From Cheilinus undulatus (lineage: Eukaryota; Chordata; Actinopteri; Labriformes; Labridae), in the NCBI RefSeq assembly GCF_018320785.1, contig NC_054872.1:40722551-40786550 (forward strand): a DNA stretch of 64,000 nt. Reading direction: 5' to 3'. The number at the start of each line of letters is the position of its first letter. Position 1 is the stretch's first letter. The notes below the pieces were generated by a model. The model did not search any database. It was not told the DNA's origin and saw only the letters and a list, made by a program, of their open reading frames with translations. Shown piece by piece: positions 48,101-63,100 of the stretch. The position numbers were made by a program, and so were the translations under genes.

Positions 48101-51100
48101 ATGTTGTTATCAGCTTTGAACCTGAACTACCTAACGCTTCATGCTTTAGTCCAGTTGAGTTTTTTTTGTTCAGCTAATACCTCCCAGCTACAGTCATCTA
48201 CAGGCCTGTTTCAAAACACAACTTCAGATGGGATAAAACTTTTGTTTTTTTGTTGTATAACTCAATACCAGCAGCCCCTACAGTGAGTCTGACAGTTTGG
48301 GAAAAAACTTCAGAGTGCTTCCTCTCCAAAGACACCTTATTTGTGTTTGTACTTCAAATGGGTCAAACACAACACTAAATTTAATTTGGGTATTCCTGGA
48401 TAGGCTTTTGACTGATTTTATCTGGAATTCTAAGGGGTTAAGTGAAGGTAGCTTCAGCAACATGAGCTTCAGCAAACATGGCTTAAGCTAACTTAGCTAC
48501 GTAGATAACTTGGATACATGGCTTACACAGCTAAAAGACCTACATAAGTTATGCTTGCTGCTTTAGAACATTTTCATGGAGGAAGAGATTTTTTCCTATA
48601 ATTACACTGTTTATTCAGCTTCATTAAATGTTTTGTAATCAAGTTTTACAGGTGAGGCTTTGAACTATTGATATCCTAACCCTTTCCCTAACCCTAAACG
48701 GAAGTTTAATCAGTTTTTATTCAGAAATTTTTAGCATGCACTTCTTATCCGAGATATACAGCTTCTCAAATTAACGGTCTGTGAGAGTGGCTGTCAGACA
48801 TGGACTGTCTGCATCCAGACTGTTCTAGTTCGTTTGGTTGTATTTGTACATCCCTAGACAATATAAATAATGAAAAATGAGGTATTTTTTCAACTTAATA
48901 TCAAAAAGATGAAGGGCAAAAGCACTATTTCCCTTGCATAATGGTGCTGCAAAAGAGTTTGGCTCTAAATTTGTCTCAGCAACAGGAAACAAGCATGTAT
49001 CAACAGTTCTTTGAAATAATACAATGCTTGAGATAAGCAAACATAGTCAACAGCTATTTATAGATTTAATTTAACAAAAACCATGGTGCTAAATGTCAAT
49101 ACAATCTTCTGGGTTTTTAAGACATTAACACTCTTCTTGCTTTGGCTTTAAGCTCTTTCTTCTCTTTTCCAGCCGTGCTTCTCCTGTAGACTGCAGTGTC
49201 ACCAAACGCTCTAGACATATGAGCAATGACAGTGGCCCAATCCCGTACCAGACAACGTATCCGGAGCCTCGTGTTAGCCCCCAGACTACTTCTCCACCCA
49301 GCAGCACCACAGAGGAGAAGAGGGTTATCGTGCCTGCAGGTAAGCCTGCTACCTAGATCAACCCTAAAATGCTGTGGTGACTTAGGGAACAAATAAGCTG
49401 GTAAGAGGCTGAGATAAGGCTTACTACCTGTCTGATATCCTGAGATCCCAGATTTTAAAAAATATAAGGTTTCATTAAGGAAAAAGATCATTCATAATAA
49501 TGTCAACAAAGTCCTCCTGGAAATAATTTCAGTAATTAATAATGGCATTCACTCTCACACTTAAGTCTTGATCATTTCTCATAATTTTTGAGGTGAGCAG
49601 CATGTGGAATCGGAAGATTTTTTTGACCCCTAGTTCACCCTCAATTTTTCAGCCAACTTCCCTGAAAAAATGCTGAAGTTGGGGTGCGCTGATGTGTGAA
49701 TGCAGCAGGAAATTTTCAGGAAAATTCATAGATGAGCAGCTGGGGTTGATGACATTTATGTCACACAAACTGTGGGACTGTAATGCATGTAGTGAAGCCA
49801 CTTCATAATCATCTGCTCACATGTGTAGTGTAATGGTGGTTTATTTTGAACGTGTAAAAAAAGAGATATTAGAGCCCCTCACTTGAGGCAACGATTCACT
49901 CCCCACCCAGAGAAAGACAGGTAGATTGGTGCAGCATCAGCAGTTTTACAGATGTTGTACCGGACTGTTGTGGTGAAGAGGGAGCTAAGCCGGAAGGCAA
50001 ACATTTCGATTTGGTAGTATGGATATCTTATTAGGATGCCTGCTGGTTGCCTCCCTGTAGTGGACAAGCATAAAAGATACATATATAAAAGTGTATTTTA
50101 CACTCTTGTTTTTACAGAGAATACATCTGATGACACATAAAATTATAAGTGAAGTCAAAAACTGTGGTATTATTGGAATCTGTTACTATGTTCACAATTT
50201 CTGCATCATTCTTCACATTATTTTCTGCCTCCTGAGACCCTCCTTCCCATCCAACAGTCTTCCCCTATGAGGTAGGGAGACTTCAGGGGCAGTGAGTCTT
50301 CAACATTTCTGAAAAACAATCTGGAGTGCATGTGTAGAAAAGGCTTAAGACAATGGCCATCAACAAAACAAACCAATACCAATATGGTGAGTCTTACCTT
50401 TACTGCTCACAGTAACAACATCACCAATAATATTCACCATCACACATCTTCACCTCTAAACTGATTTAAGAAATCTACCATTTCAATGTATTAATTGTGC
50501 CTAAAATCACAACAAAAGGGTCCCATCATCACAGGATTACTTGAAAACAGGATTGTGTGGAATAAACATCTAAATCACACAAAGCTGTCTGTTCATTAAA
50601 TTGATCTATAAAAGTGTCGACGCTGCAGTGAAACAGTTGATCAGCAGCAGCATTCTGGTTACGTAGTGAAGAATCAAGATAAGGGTTTAAAATAAAAGCT
50701 GTTTAAAAAGTGTGAAGTTTAACGTGGTAGTGTAAGCCTGATAAGAAAGGATGGTGTCAACATTTTCACTTTGAATCATTCTGTTTTCTCAACTAAAAAA
50801 AACTGCTGACTCGCCCAGGTTAGTGGTTAAGAAAAAATACACAGAAATCTTCAGACATTGATAAATGAGGCCCTCTGTGTTTTTTCTTTGTGGTCATGTT
50901 GAGTACTGACACTTTTAACACCTTTTTATGTTCATCCTTGAAGACTTGGAGCTTTGTTAACATTTCCTACTGCCAAACAGTGAGTACAGGCGATTTTCAC
51001 TTGTTTCTTAAAGGAAAATCACTGACAGACCACCCAGAGAAATACAGAGACGTGTCATTACTATGAGGGGGGTTAAACAGTTAAGACCCAGTTAACTGAC

Positions 51101-54100
51101 CTTCCTGTGCTCCTCCTCGCTCTATGACTCATTGATCCAACCATCTAGAGACCAAACATATTACCTATTCCTTTTCTCTGTCTACAGTTTCCTTACTGTT
51201 ATAACACATTCAGAGTCATCGTATCAGCAAATCAGTGGTGCGTGTTGACGTGCACATTTTTGCACAGGTGCTGAGGAATCTGTGGAATCTGGCTAGACTG
51301 ACCAATGAGTCACCAGCATCAAGTTATTCTGCTCCATAATACGTGGATGTTACATCACCGTAGCATGTGTGAACCAAGGACAATCAGGACCTGAGGGTGT
51401 GGAGACTAGATCTAATAGACTAATATTACTGGCAATTCAAAGCTTCTGGAAAGTTCCCGGTGGCCTTGAATTGATGCTACTGGAAATGAGTCTGCTGGCC
51501 AGAATTAGACTGGTGATATATTTTAGTACCGTCAAGTCACTGAGATCAATTTTACTCTGAAACAACCAGTTAGGTAAACCTTAAAGGTTTATTGATAATT
51601 GACACATTATTACTTTCTTAATACTAAGTAGTTATTATTTGGTAAAATGTCCCATTATTACTTATTAGGGCCCACTAAAATGTGTGATTTTTATTTCATC
51701 ATCTTCTAATTTTTTTATTTACTTTATTATATTTTTAACTTTTCAGTGAAATTCTACAGTTTTTTTTCCAATTCCCAGCCTAGTTACTACACATTGTAAT
51801 TGTGCAACAGCAATGGTGTCATCACCCACTGCTGGATTAGTGTCAGAAATTGTTTTTTGTTTTTTTTTTAAATTCCTGATGAGTGAATTATATAGCCAAA
51901 CAGGCATAGCACTATTTAGGGAACAAAGAGCAGGAGAAATGTGTGATTTCAGAGAAAACCTGACATCAGGTCTACTTTTGAAGTTGACTTAGATGAAGTT
52001 GTAATATACACATGCCATTCAGAGTGCTGAAATTGTAAAGATTTTAAAGAAATCATAATTTCAAGTATACATTTGCATCTTACATAAACAAAGAAATCTA
52101 AATGCAACAAAACAAGTTCCACATTTATGTATCACATGAAACAAATAACTGCTTTAAGACAAAAATCATTGTTCTTTTAAACTCAAATTGTAATTTGAAA
52201 TGAAATTGTAATCAGTCAAAACCCCCTAAAAGACCCAAGGGATGTTTTAGGTTTGCATGATCAGCAACTTGTTTCCTTAATCCTGTGACAACCACAAAAA
52301 TATCAGTGGTAGAACAGAAAAACATTTGTGGTGAGCAACAGTTGATCAAAAAAAGTTTCTAAGCTCTTCAAGCATCATGTCTTTGTTGTAAACATTTCAG
52401 AAGAAAATATTAAGACATTTATCACATTGAATCTCTGCTCTTCATTACTTTGATAAAAAATGGTATACATGTTTGAGTTTAACTAAAAGCAGGCATCCTA
52501 ATTTAAAGACATGATTTACCCACAACTCCACCCATTTCACATCAAGTGTCAAGTATTAAAGTAGAAAGTATTTATAGATAGTTTTTGCATTACTCAGCAA
52601 TCATACTTGTACAGGACTCTTTCAGCTATTTTTAAGGCCTTTCTCAGACTGCTACCTCAGCACTGCCACTACAGTATGGAGTAAACTCCATCTGATGGCA
52701 TGTATGAAGCTCCCTCGGTTGAGCCAGCCATACAATGTGCACTCTTCAGCCAACTCAGAAAATAATTTTGAGTTGCATGACTCACCTGGAAGTCAGAGCA
52801 ACTTTCAGGAAGATCAGACCTCATTTGTACTGCAGTGTACCCGGGGACATGACCCCCCGACCATGGCGAGACTGGCTGCTCCCAACTGGTTGGATGGATT
52901 TCTGGCATGTTTGATATTTTGGTAGTGCAACCAATCAGACTTGCACAGTGAGAGCAGAACCAAAAGCAGAACACCTAATGGTGGGGCATTTTGCCTCTGT
53001 AAACTGTTGGACAGCATCTGAAATCACGATGAAAACAGTTGGAATGCCTCTTTGATTGTCTTCCCTGACTCTAATACAGGTAATAAACAAGCAGGAAATA
53101 GGCCTACCTGGAGACCACAAGCTGGTATTTGTTATTATTTAGCTGCTAGCTGTGTTTGCTGGCGATTTTGTTTGTGTGTAGGAGAGAGATTATCCACAAA
53201 TGGAGAAAACTTGTTACACTGGTGAACCTTCCCAAGAGTGGCCAGTCTACCGAAATTATTGTTAGGATGCAATGATGACTCATCCAGGAGGTCATGAAAG
53301 ATCCCAGGACAACATCTAAAGACCCACAGGCCTCACTTGACTCAGTTAAGGTCAGTGATCATTATTTAACAATAAAAAAAGAGACTGGGCAAAAATGGCA
53401 TCCATGGGAGTGTTCCAAGGCCAAAACCAAAAAAACCTCATCTCATATTTGCCAAAAACATCTTGATGATCCCCAAGACTTTTGGGAAAATATTCTGTGG
53501 ACTGAATAGATACTTTTTGAACTTTTGGACAGTTCCATCTGGCATAAATCTAACGCAGGATTTCATAAAAAGAACATTATACCAGCAGTCAAATGTGTTG
53601 GTAGTGTGATGGTCTGGCTGCCTCAGGATCTGGACAACTTGCCATAATTGATGGTGTCAAAAATTCTCCCCTCTACCACAAAATCCTGAAGGAGAATGTC
53701 TGGTCATCAGTTAGACCACCTCTGAAGGATTTAAAAAAAATATTAAGGTTTAGGGGAGGCATAGTCAAAGACTGGATTTGAACAGGCAAAAACGCTCTAG
53801 TGTGGCTGATGTAAGAGGAGTGGGCCAAAATTCCTCCATAGTGAAAGACACACTGCCCTTTATTGCAAATCCTTGCTTGCTTGCAGTTGTTGCTGCCACC
53901 AGATGTACAGCTAATTTAGGGGGGAAATACATTTTTTATAGGGCCAGGTCAGTTTGGATGGCTCTTTTCTCTTGATTAATAATAATTCCCTTAATAAATG
54001 AAATCATCATTTAAAAATGCATTTTGTATTTACTCTGGTTATCCTTGTCACATTTAAAATTTATATCATGATCTGAAACATTTAAATTGGACAAATATGC

Positions 54101-57100
54101 CCCAAAAAATAAATAAATCAGGAGGTTTTTTTTTTGCAGCACTGTACATTTGTAATATGCTGTTTTTTTTTTTTTACTTAATATGATACATTACAATGTC
54201 TGGAAATATAAAGTACAGGGCATCTTCCGAAGGTGTTACAGCTGATCAGACAGTCAGCATCTGTGCAGATTCACTGATGCAGGGTCTAACCAGGCAATCT
54301 CACTGTGAGGTTTTGGACAGCAGATAATGTGGCAACCCCTCCATAATAGGAGGATGGAGGGAGCAGTTTGATAAAGGCCTGTAAGAATTTCTCCTACCTA
54401 CATCATTCAATATTTCCAGCAAAAATACTTTACGTTATGGTAATAGAACATCTGTCACTATGAAAAGGACCTGTTGCACACAAAAACCAGAAAAGAAAAC
54501 CATCATTTGCATGCTTACACAACAGAGTAAAGCATCAAAGAACCAAAGTTTCATTTTTAGTATTAGTTAGACAAAAGTTAGATATGTTTTCAGACATTAA
54601 AAATGATCTCTTATGGGTACGAATATGACAATAAATCATCAACATAAAGATTATGATATCAGGAGGGAGGATTTTTTTGCCTTGAGAAATTTAAAAGCTT
54701 CAAGGGTTAAGGTCAAAAGTTGTAGGAGAAAGTTTTTGTCATTTTTGTGAGTTACTATTTCCTGTAACTTCTACAACTTCCTGTTCCTGGAACTGAGGAC
54801 AAGGACTACATCAATATAAGGCTGAAGTCTAGTTAAATATTTCAACTGCTAAAGACAGAAGTTAGAAGCTGTGTTGTATCGTAGTATCATTGGATTCTAA
54901 TTATTTTTATGCATTTGATGTCAGACCCCGAGGTGTGGACACAGGACCACGTGCGGCAGTGGTTGGACTGGGCCATCAAAGAGTACGTCCTGGAGGAGGT
55001 GGACGTCATGCTCTTCCACACGCTGGATGGCAAGGCACTGTGCAAGATGACCAAAGACGACATGATGCGTCTCACGTCAGCGTACAACGCAGACATCCTG
55101 CTCTCACACCTCAGTTACCTCCGACAGAGTAAGGCTTGCCTTATCACTGAGATATCCCTCCCTTTCCTGCTGATAGCATTGTTTGGTTCTGACAAGGTAC
55201 TAGCTTTTCATTGAAGGCAAGTTTATTACCTACATGTCATTAAATTCATAAATCCAACAGCTGTCCCCAGTATAAAATCTGTACCACTGAGAGGACTTCA
55301 AATGTATCAGCTCTTTAGGTGTTAATCATGAAAATACAGTTAATTGAACAAAAAAGAGGATTAAAAACAGTTTTGAAATTGTCAAATATAAAAATGTACT
55401 GTCTCTGAAAGCCCACTAGGAAAGTCAGTGTCTATTTACATTCAGCTTTGCTCATATCTATCAACCTAACACAGAAAAAAAGTCACACGTCAACAATACA
55501 AACATCAAATCATCAGACCTAAATCACAATGTTTTGTTTTTCTAAATCTTTGATGTCTTTTGTTTAGAATAAAGTGAAACTCAAATACAATCCTACTGAC
55601 TCTTTTGTCTTCTGACTATCACCAGAGAATATCTAAATGTATTTTTTTTGGTCTTTGTTTCAGGTAGCCCTACGTTCTCATACCCCACAACTCCCACCAA
55701 CAACACACCCCCTCCCCCACCTCCTCCACAGCCAAGACTACAGGTGAAAGCAGGTGAGATCATCCTTTCCTTCCACATTAATATCACAGATGAAAATCTA
55801 CATTAACACAGTTTGACTGAAATGACTGTGCTGTTAAATGTATGATGCCTATTCTAGTGCTTGTTTATTTAAACTATTTCAAAGTCCCTGTAACAGGTGT
55901 TACGAACCACCAGGCAAAAATTTAAGTCATAAAAAACATCTCCAAGCTCATAAAATCTAGCTTCAAAATCATGAAAACGAGGCAGTAAAGTCTGCTATGA
56001 TGGTGTGGGCGTGTCAGTTGGATGAGCTGAGGCCACGCCCACTCACAAGAAATAAGATGCTCTCTAGTTCTAAAAAACTAATCTCTCTGTTATGATACGT
56101 AGGCCACTGTGGCTGATAGATTTGTGAAATTTACCTCACAATGAACAAACACACAGCATGTAGCTGGCTGTTAACTTTCAGTGATGGCAGTGGCATCAGA
56201 TAACAACAGACTGTACTAATATGAACTGCTCTGTGATTTTATATCATTGTAGCATTAGGGGGGAGGTGGCATAATGCCCCAAAGAGACCAGTGATATCAT
56301 GGTCTCTTATATTTGCCCTGCTCATATTAAGCCAAGCCAGGAAAGAGGTGAACTGCTTTCTAACAGTCTACACCAAGATCTCAGTGCTCTCACATGTTTA
56401 CAGCAAAGTTATCCCAACATTTCTAGTGTATTAAGACAAATTTTGGATTTCACTTTACAGGTACTGAAAGTGTGGACTGGCCTTTTAGAAGTGACTTTAT
56501 TTCTTTGTAGGACTGTTTTTATGGGAGTTTTCTTAATTTATACATTTTGGTCTTATGATGCATGCAGACTTACAGGAAAACGATACAGTCTTGAATCTAT
56601 TTTCAGCAAAATTCAAATAGTTTACCTTGTGAAATTGTATTGTCAATACTTTTTCCTATAAGGATTTAAGTCAGACAACATCACCTACAGCTATTTAGAT
56701 TCATGTAGCATATGCACCAATCAGGTTTAAGCAAGAATCAGTTTAAGAGGTATTGCTTTCTCTTGTCATTTTAATCTGAACAAAGTTTGGTGTAATGATT
56801 GTTGTTAGGATTGAGGTATACTTAATTTTTCACCTCACACCTGTACCTTGTAAATATTCTTGCCTGTACGTGACACATTTATCTAGAGGAACCCTAGATA
56901 CTCAGGCCTTATACATCTCCCTGAAGTGTCGGATAAAAACTACAATTAAAAAAAACTAAAATTCATCGCTCAAAACTAATACAGTTAACATCAATAATAA
57001 ATAGCAAAAGATCACATAAGACGACCAGTGACCACTGTCAGAACACACTCTCTGTCCTCCGTTTCTTCAACTCCTTGCACAGCTGTAACAGCCCCAGTGT

Positions 57101-60100
57101 TACACTACCTGGTGACTGTGCTAGCGACTGTTTCTCAGCTCAATTAATAGATTCAACCCATCAGGGTACTTTGCCCCAATGATGCTGGCCCCATCTCTTT
57201 TTGGGTGAAAACATTCCATCAAAAAGAATGGTGGTAAATTGGAAAGATGGTGTCATTTGTGATTTAAAAGCTTGAAATATGAAAACTACGGTTTAATGGT
57301 TATTGAGAGCCCAAATCCAACAATAATTGAGTTGTGCATAAGAATATGACATTTCAGAGCAATTACTGTCATCTTAAAATTATAAAATAAAGTTTGAGGT
57401 GAATATGAGTGTATGTTCAGACTCTGTCAGTCAAACTGGACAAACTACCCATCATGTGACCAGAGATGCCATGAACTGACAACACATACCTTATGTATGT
57501 ATTTTAACCATGTTAAATGAGTTCATTCTCAACTTCTAAATCATTATTAATATGCTGGTGAATATGTAAAAAAATCTGTTTATAGGTAAGCAGACTACAG
57601 CTGTTGTCTGTTGTAAAGAGTGATAGCTAGCTTAAAGTCATTAGAAACAGTTTCTGGCATTTGACCACGATAATCCTCTCCACAGAGCTCTTCTGTTACT
57701 CTCCTCTGTCAATTGAGGTTAAAAAAAAAACAAAAAACATGTGAATTGAGGGTTTTTAATTATTTGATGCTCAGAATGCAACACAATAGTGTTGTATCGC
57801 TTTGCTACCACTGTTTCCCAATCTACTACCATTCAAACATGGAGCTTGCTTTCATAGAACAGGGGCACGGTCAGTCTGGAGAGCACGAAGTGTTGTTGCA
57901 CTGTTTCTATACAACAAAGTAATACATACTAATACAGCCACATCTGAAAGCCACCAGTCTACATGGTCACTCATCACGCTGATACACAGATCTTTTCAGG
58001 TATTTAACCATCGATTTCTAAAACAGTTCTCATCTGTACCAGCTAGTCTAGCAGACATGTTTGTATCCCTGCAGTGACAATAAGTCATTGTAAAGATGTG
58101 GAGAACTGTTGACTTGGTTCATCAGTCTTTAAAACTGTCTCCTGATGTTCTGCTGCTGTGTTTACTCTCACATCTCCTTTATCTCTACACTGCCTCTGCC
58201 ACATGTGTACACTGCATCTTGTGCCTGTTTTACATTACTTATTGAGGACAAGCACAGCCAAAGTATTGAGCCAAAGCAGGTGGTGCGTAGCAGTAATCAC
58301 CTGTTCACCCACACATAGTTAGCAGCAAGTCTATCTCCGGTCTTGGGGACTTCAAACTGAAGTCTGACCTTTTCACATCAGATGTGGTCACGTTCCTATA
58401 GAAACCAGACAAAGTAATCAGAGCTAAGCAAAAAGTCAGAAGTACGTAAGCATTAAGGCTTGACGTGTTAATGCAGTCTTCAAGTTTTTTTATCCCCATA
58501 CCTCACCTAGCTTTATCTGCTAAAATCTGTTCAGTTTCTTGTTGCATAATGGTTCTGTTTGCTAAGCAGCCAAGAGCAGATAGTATAAAGAGATGATTCA
58601 GAGTGGAAATCATTAAGTGGAAACCACTTATTTGTAAGTTGAAAGCAACAGTTTGCAGCCATTCAGGGTTGTGTTTTTTTCTATAAAATGTAGTTTAAGT
58701 TAAAGACTTGTTCTGTTTTTTTCCCCCCAAAAGCTGTAAGCAGATTCATGAAGACATATTCCCCTCTCCTACTTTTTTTTTTTTTTTTTTTTTTTTTACA
58801 AAGGATCTTTTATGAACCTATTTGGAGGTCAACGATTCATTCTCAAATCACTTCGGGTTTATCTAAAAAACAAAATTAGGAATGGCAGGACCAAAACACT
58901 CAAGTTGACACAAAAAAAGTTGTGACTAGTTGAACAGCCACCTACATAAAATATATGTTTGAGCCAAACACAAGACATAACATTATGTCAGTGACTTTTC
59001 CTCACTCTTTGTTAAACTGCCACTGCTTCCCACTGGTTGCATTGTTTAGTCATGTCTGAGTGTTTCTGGTTTTGAATAAAAGCTCAGGGTCATGATCTTA
59101 AATCCCATCAGATAACCAACAACTTGAATGATTTAGGCATTAAAAAATTTAGTTTAAGAAACTGCAGCATGGTTTCAGGCGTCTAAAAAGGTTCCTTGGT
59201 GCTACACAGACCTCTGTTAACAAAACGTTGATGAGTCCAAAAGTCAACAGCCAGTTTCAGACAGGAAACAGCTGCACCGGCACAGGAAACTGGGGGTATG
59301 GGTCCCACTACTGGGACACAATTCACAATCTTGTGGCGACAGGAGTGGCCTGAACAAAAGAGCACTCGCCAAAAAAAAAAAAAAAACACCTGTGTCATCT
59401 TCAGACCTCTAAAATCTTATTGTCTTGGTCACCTTTTACTGACTTCCTTCCTGTTATGGCTAAACGGTCCACTTCAAAGACTTTTCACATGACTGTCAGT
59501 GATTCGTCTCATCCATGTTTTTGTGTGTCTGTGTTTGCATGTTTGCAGAGAGCAGTTTTGAAGAGATCAGCCGCAGGAACAGCTGGCCAACAAACACCAT
59601 GACTGCAGTTCAAAAAGGTATGACAACAACAAAAACAAGTCAACAAGTCAACTATAAAAGCACTAAAAAGTGCAATTTGTGGATTTAAATAGATCATAGG
59701 TAAAGATAAAATGAAAACAGACAAGTCTTTTGTTTTTGGTTAGCAGGTCCTTCCATGGATCACCAACATAACACCAGAATTTCAGAGCCTGCTCCAAGAA
59801 TTGTTCAAGGTATGAAAGCCTAACAGCCAAATTATTTCATTAAAGTTTCTACTCAACAGCTTGCATAGTAGGCTTAACTTTATATCTTTCAGCTTTTATT
59901 CAGATGATTGTGAGTTTTAATACTGCAACCGTAGTAATAAAAAAAGATCTTTTTAACATGTAACATCCATCCAATCACTATATTCTAGAGATGTCAAAAC
60001 TTTCTATACTTGGGCTCTTTTTCCAATACCTCCTCCTTTAAACAACATAACTATCATTATTTTTATATTCCATAATACCAAAAGTACCAACGTGAAGAAA

Positions 60101-63100
60101 AAAACAATATATAATCATATTTCAGCCCAAAAATGCTGTGAGTGGAGGGAGAAAGACGCAGTGATGGGTGATTAAATGAGAGCCAGGGCTGTTTTTTTTT
60201 TTTTTTTTTTTTTAACAGAATGTTAATAGGAGACAAAATATATTTCCTGATTGTTTCGCAGCAATTATGCTCAAAGGAAGTTATAAACACACCAAAACCT
60301 CTGCACAGAAAAAAAGTAAGATTCCAGGATTTTGTTAGATGGATGCTGAAGACGAGCGTCTCTCTGCCCGCTGTTCCTCTCTGCTCTTCCCTCACTCACA
60401 GCCTCTATCCCTGCTAAAAGTTTAATTCAATGGTTAGCAAATGTTTTGCTAAAAATTTAAATAACTTACAATTTAATGCTGATTTACTGATATAAAGGAG
60501 TGTAAAATTCATCATCTATGAATGACGCAGTAGCATTGCAGATAATGAAAAAGAGCAATTAGATTTTTTTTTACAAACTACGTTAACAATGCTGATGCAA
60601 AGTAGGGGATCACCAAGGTTCTATTTTTCACTCTAAGAGAAATAAGAGCATCTCAACCAAATTGGATAAAGGTTCATATAATTTTGTGGCATTTCTTTAC
60701 TCTGGAGCAAAAATATCAGCCTCATGCAGGTGCTAAAGGAAAATTATCCCACATGAATCTCATCTTAATGCCTTCTACAAGGCTCTAATGTTCAATGAGC
60801 AGTTATGATTGTCAGTAATTGGTCATTGGACCAACTTCAATCTGAATACCAGTGTTAATTTTAGCAGCCATTTTAAATTTAGTCTTAAGATTAAACATTT
60901 CTTGAGTTTTAGTCACATTTTAGACATTTTTTACCTTTGTAGTTTCAGTCCAGTTGAAGTTGACAAAAACTCAAAACACTTTAGACTAGATTTAATCAAT
61001 AAAAAGCCCTCCCATTTGAGTCTCATTAAACTAATTCACTTTTTTTTCACCAAAGATCTATTTTTAGGTAATCTTTATTCTTGTCTTCCACATGAAAAAA
61101 GGTAGTCAATTATTTTTAGACATAGTTGACAAAATTAACACTGCTGTAAACATGGTCAATAATTAGAATGAGTACTTGCTCCTTTTACTCAAACAGATAT
61201 AAAATTAATTTTCAGAATTTTTTAAGCAATTTTGCTTGAAATTTAAAGTTGCAAACATTATGTCTCAAAAGATAGGAAAAGTAACATTGTAAAGAAATAT
61301 ATGAAAATATTTTTTTTCTTTTTTCTTCTCTACAGATCCATATCAGACATTAGGGCCCATTAGCAGTCGGCTAGCCAACCCAGGTAAGAATCTTCACCAC
61401 CACAAAATAAACCAATAAGGACGCTACAAATGAGGCCTTTACACTGTCTGCTTTGGCAACATGAGAAAAGCAAGCAAGGGCTGGCTCTCGCACTGACTTT
61501 CCAAAGTGACGTAAACATCGAGCTACACCTGTTGTGTCAGCAGAACTGCATCACGCTTACACTGCGACAAAATTTGGCTTCCCTCTCACCAAAAAAATTG
61601 ACTCTTTGCCCTGCTGTTTCCTCACAGAAGGCCAAGCCCTCAGCTCATCCAAGAACCGAACAGGCAAACAAAGTCCATTCAAGCTGCTTGACCCCAGCTC
61701 TCACAGGCCTGTGGGTAGGTTTCTGCCCCGATGTCTGTCGCTTCCTCCAAGCCACACAGTGAAAAGGTCACATTTGGTGGGAAAGAAATACGTTGAATGC
61801 TAGATGTATAATCAGGAAAGAAAGCCACTCACTCCAAAACTCCTGGGTGAAAGAAACACTGAGGAGCTGTCCAAGGTCCTGGAATAACGGGCTGTTTAAG
61901 TCAGAGTTGTGGCTTTATATAAACACACAGAGATAATAAACCCCCCCATCACAAAAGCATGAATAACTTCAACAACCTAATTGTCATTTTAACCAGTCTT
62001 ATTATAGAGGCCGGCTGATTTTGATTACCAATACAGATTATTAGAAGTTCAAGAGACCAGTGAGTGATATTTGGAACTGATGTGAAGAGAGTGCCTGATG
62101 CCAACTGAATAATCTTGATGATTACAGCTTATAGCTCTCAAAAATCAAACATCCACTATCTCAAAATGTTAGAATATCACAAGAAAAAAATCCAAAAAAA
62201 TGATCTCTGATACAGAAATGTTGACCTTTTGGGCTTATTTATGCACTCAGTAATTAGTTGAAGCTCCTTTTGCAAAAATTACTGTGCCTATGCCCAGGTT
62301 TCTCTGACAGCAGCCTTTAGCTCGTCTGTATAGTTGAGTCTGGTGTCTCTCATCTTCTTCTTGACGTTTCCCCCAGATTCCTAGGCGGTTCAGAGGTCAG
62401 ACCAGTTGGCTGGCCAATCAAACACAGTAATACCATGGTCAGGAAACCAGTTTCTGGTAGTTTCAGCTTCACTATGGACAGGCGCCAAGTCCTGCTGGAA
62501 AAGGAAATCAATATCTCCATAAAGCTTTGGAATATGATGGAAGCACAAAGGGCTTTCAAATCTCCTGGTAGACAGCTGACAGCTTGACTCCACTTGATAA
62601 AGCACATGGGAAAAAAGCAGCAGATGACATGGCACCTCAACCCTTACTGAATGTGAAAACTAAAAAACACTGGACTTCAAGCGCCTTGGATTCTGTGCCT
62701 TGGCGATCTTCTTCCAGACTCTGAGACACTGATTTCAAAATGTAATTCAAAATTAACTTTAGTCTGAAAACAGGACTTTGGACCACTGAGCAATGGTCCA
62801 CTTCTTTTGATAATGTCTGTGGTTTGACACTAAGAACACGACTTTTTGCCCATTTCCTGGACCCATCTGTGTTTGGTGGCTCTTGATCCACTGACTACAG
62901 TCTCAGTGAACTCCTTGTGAGGTTCCCTTTAGTTCTTCAATCTGCTCTGTTTGAAAATCCTCTGGCTGAGCTCGTCCCAGTTGTTTGTGCACCTTTTCTT
63001 ACCACACTTTTCCCCTCCAGTCAACTTTCCACAAATCTGCTTTGATACAGCCTCTGAGAAAAGACTGCCCTTTCAGCAGTGACCTTCTGTGGCTTACCCT

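Noticed and set aside
48671-48697. Telomere-like CCCTAA repeats
   Set aside because: Only about three imperfect units; too short to mean an internal telomere or fusion point.
56299-56661. 120-residue plus-strand open frame in fli1b intron 5
   Set aside because: Embedded in a probable dispersed repeat and AT-rich tail; no domain.
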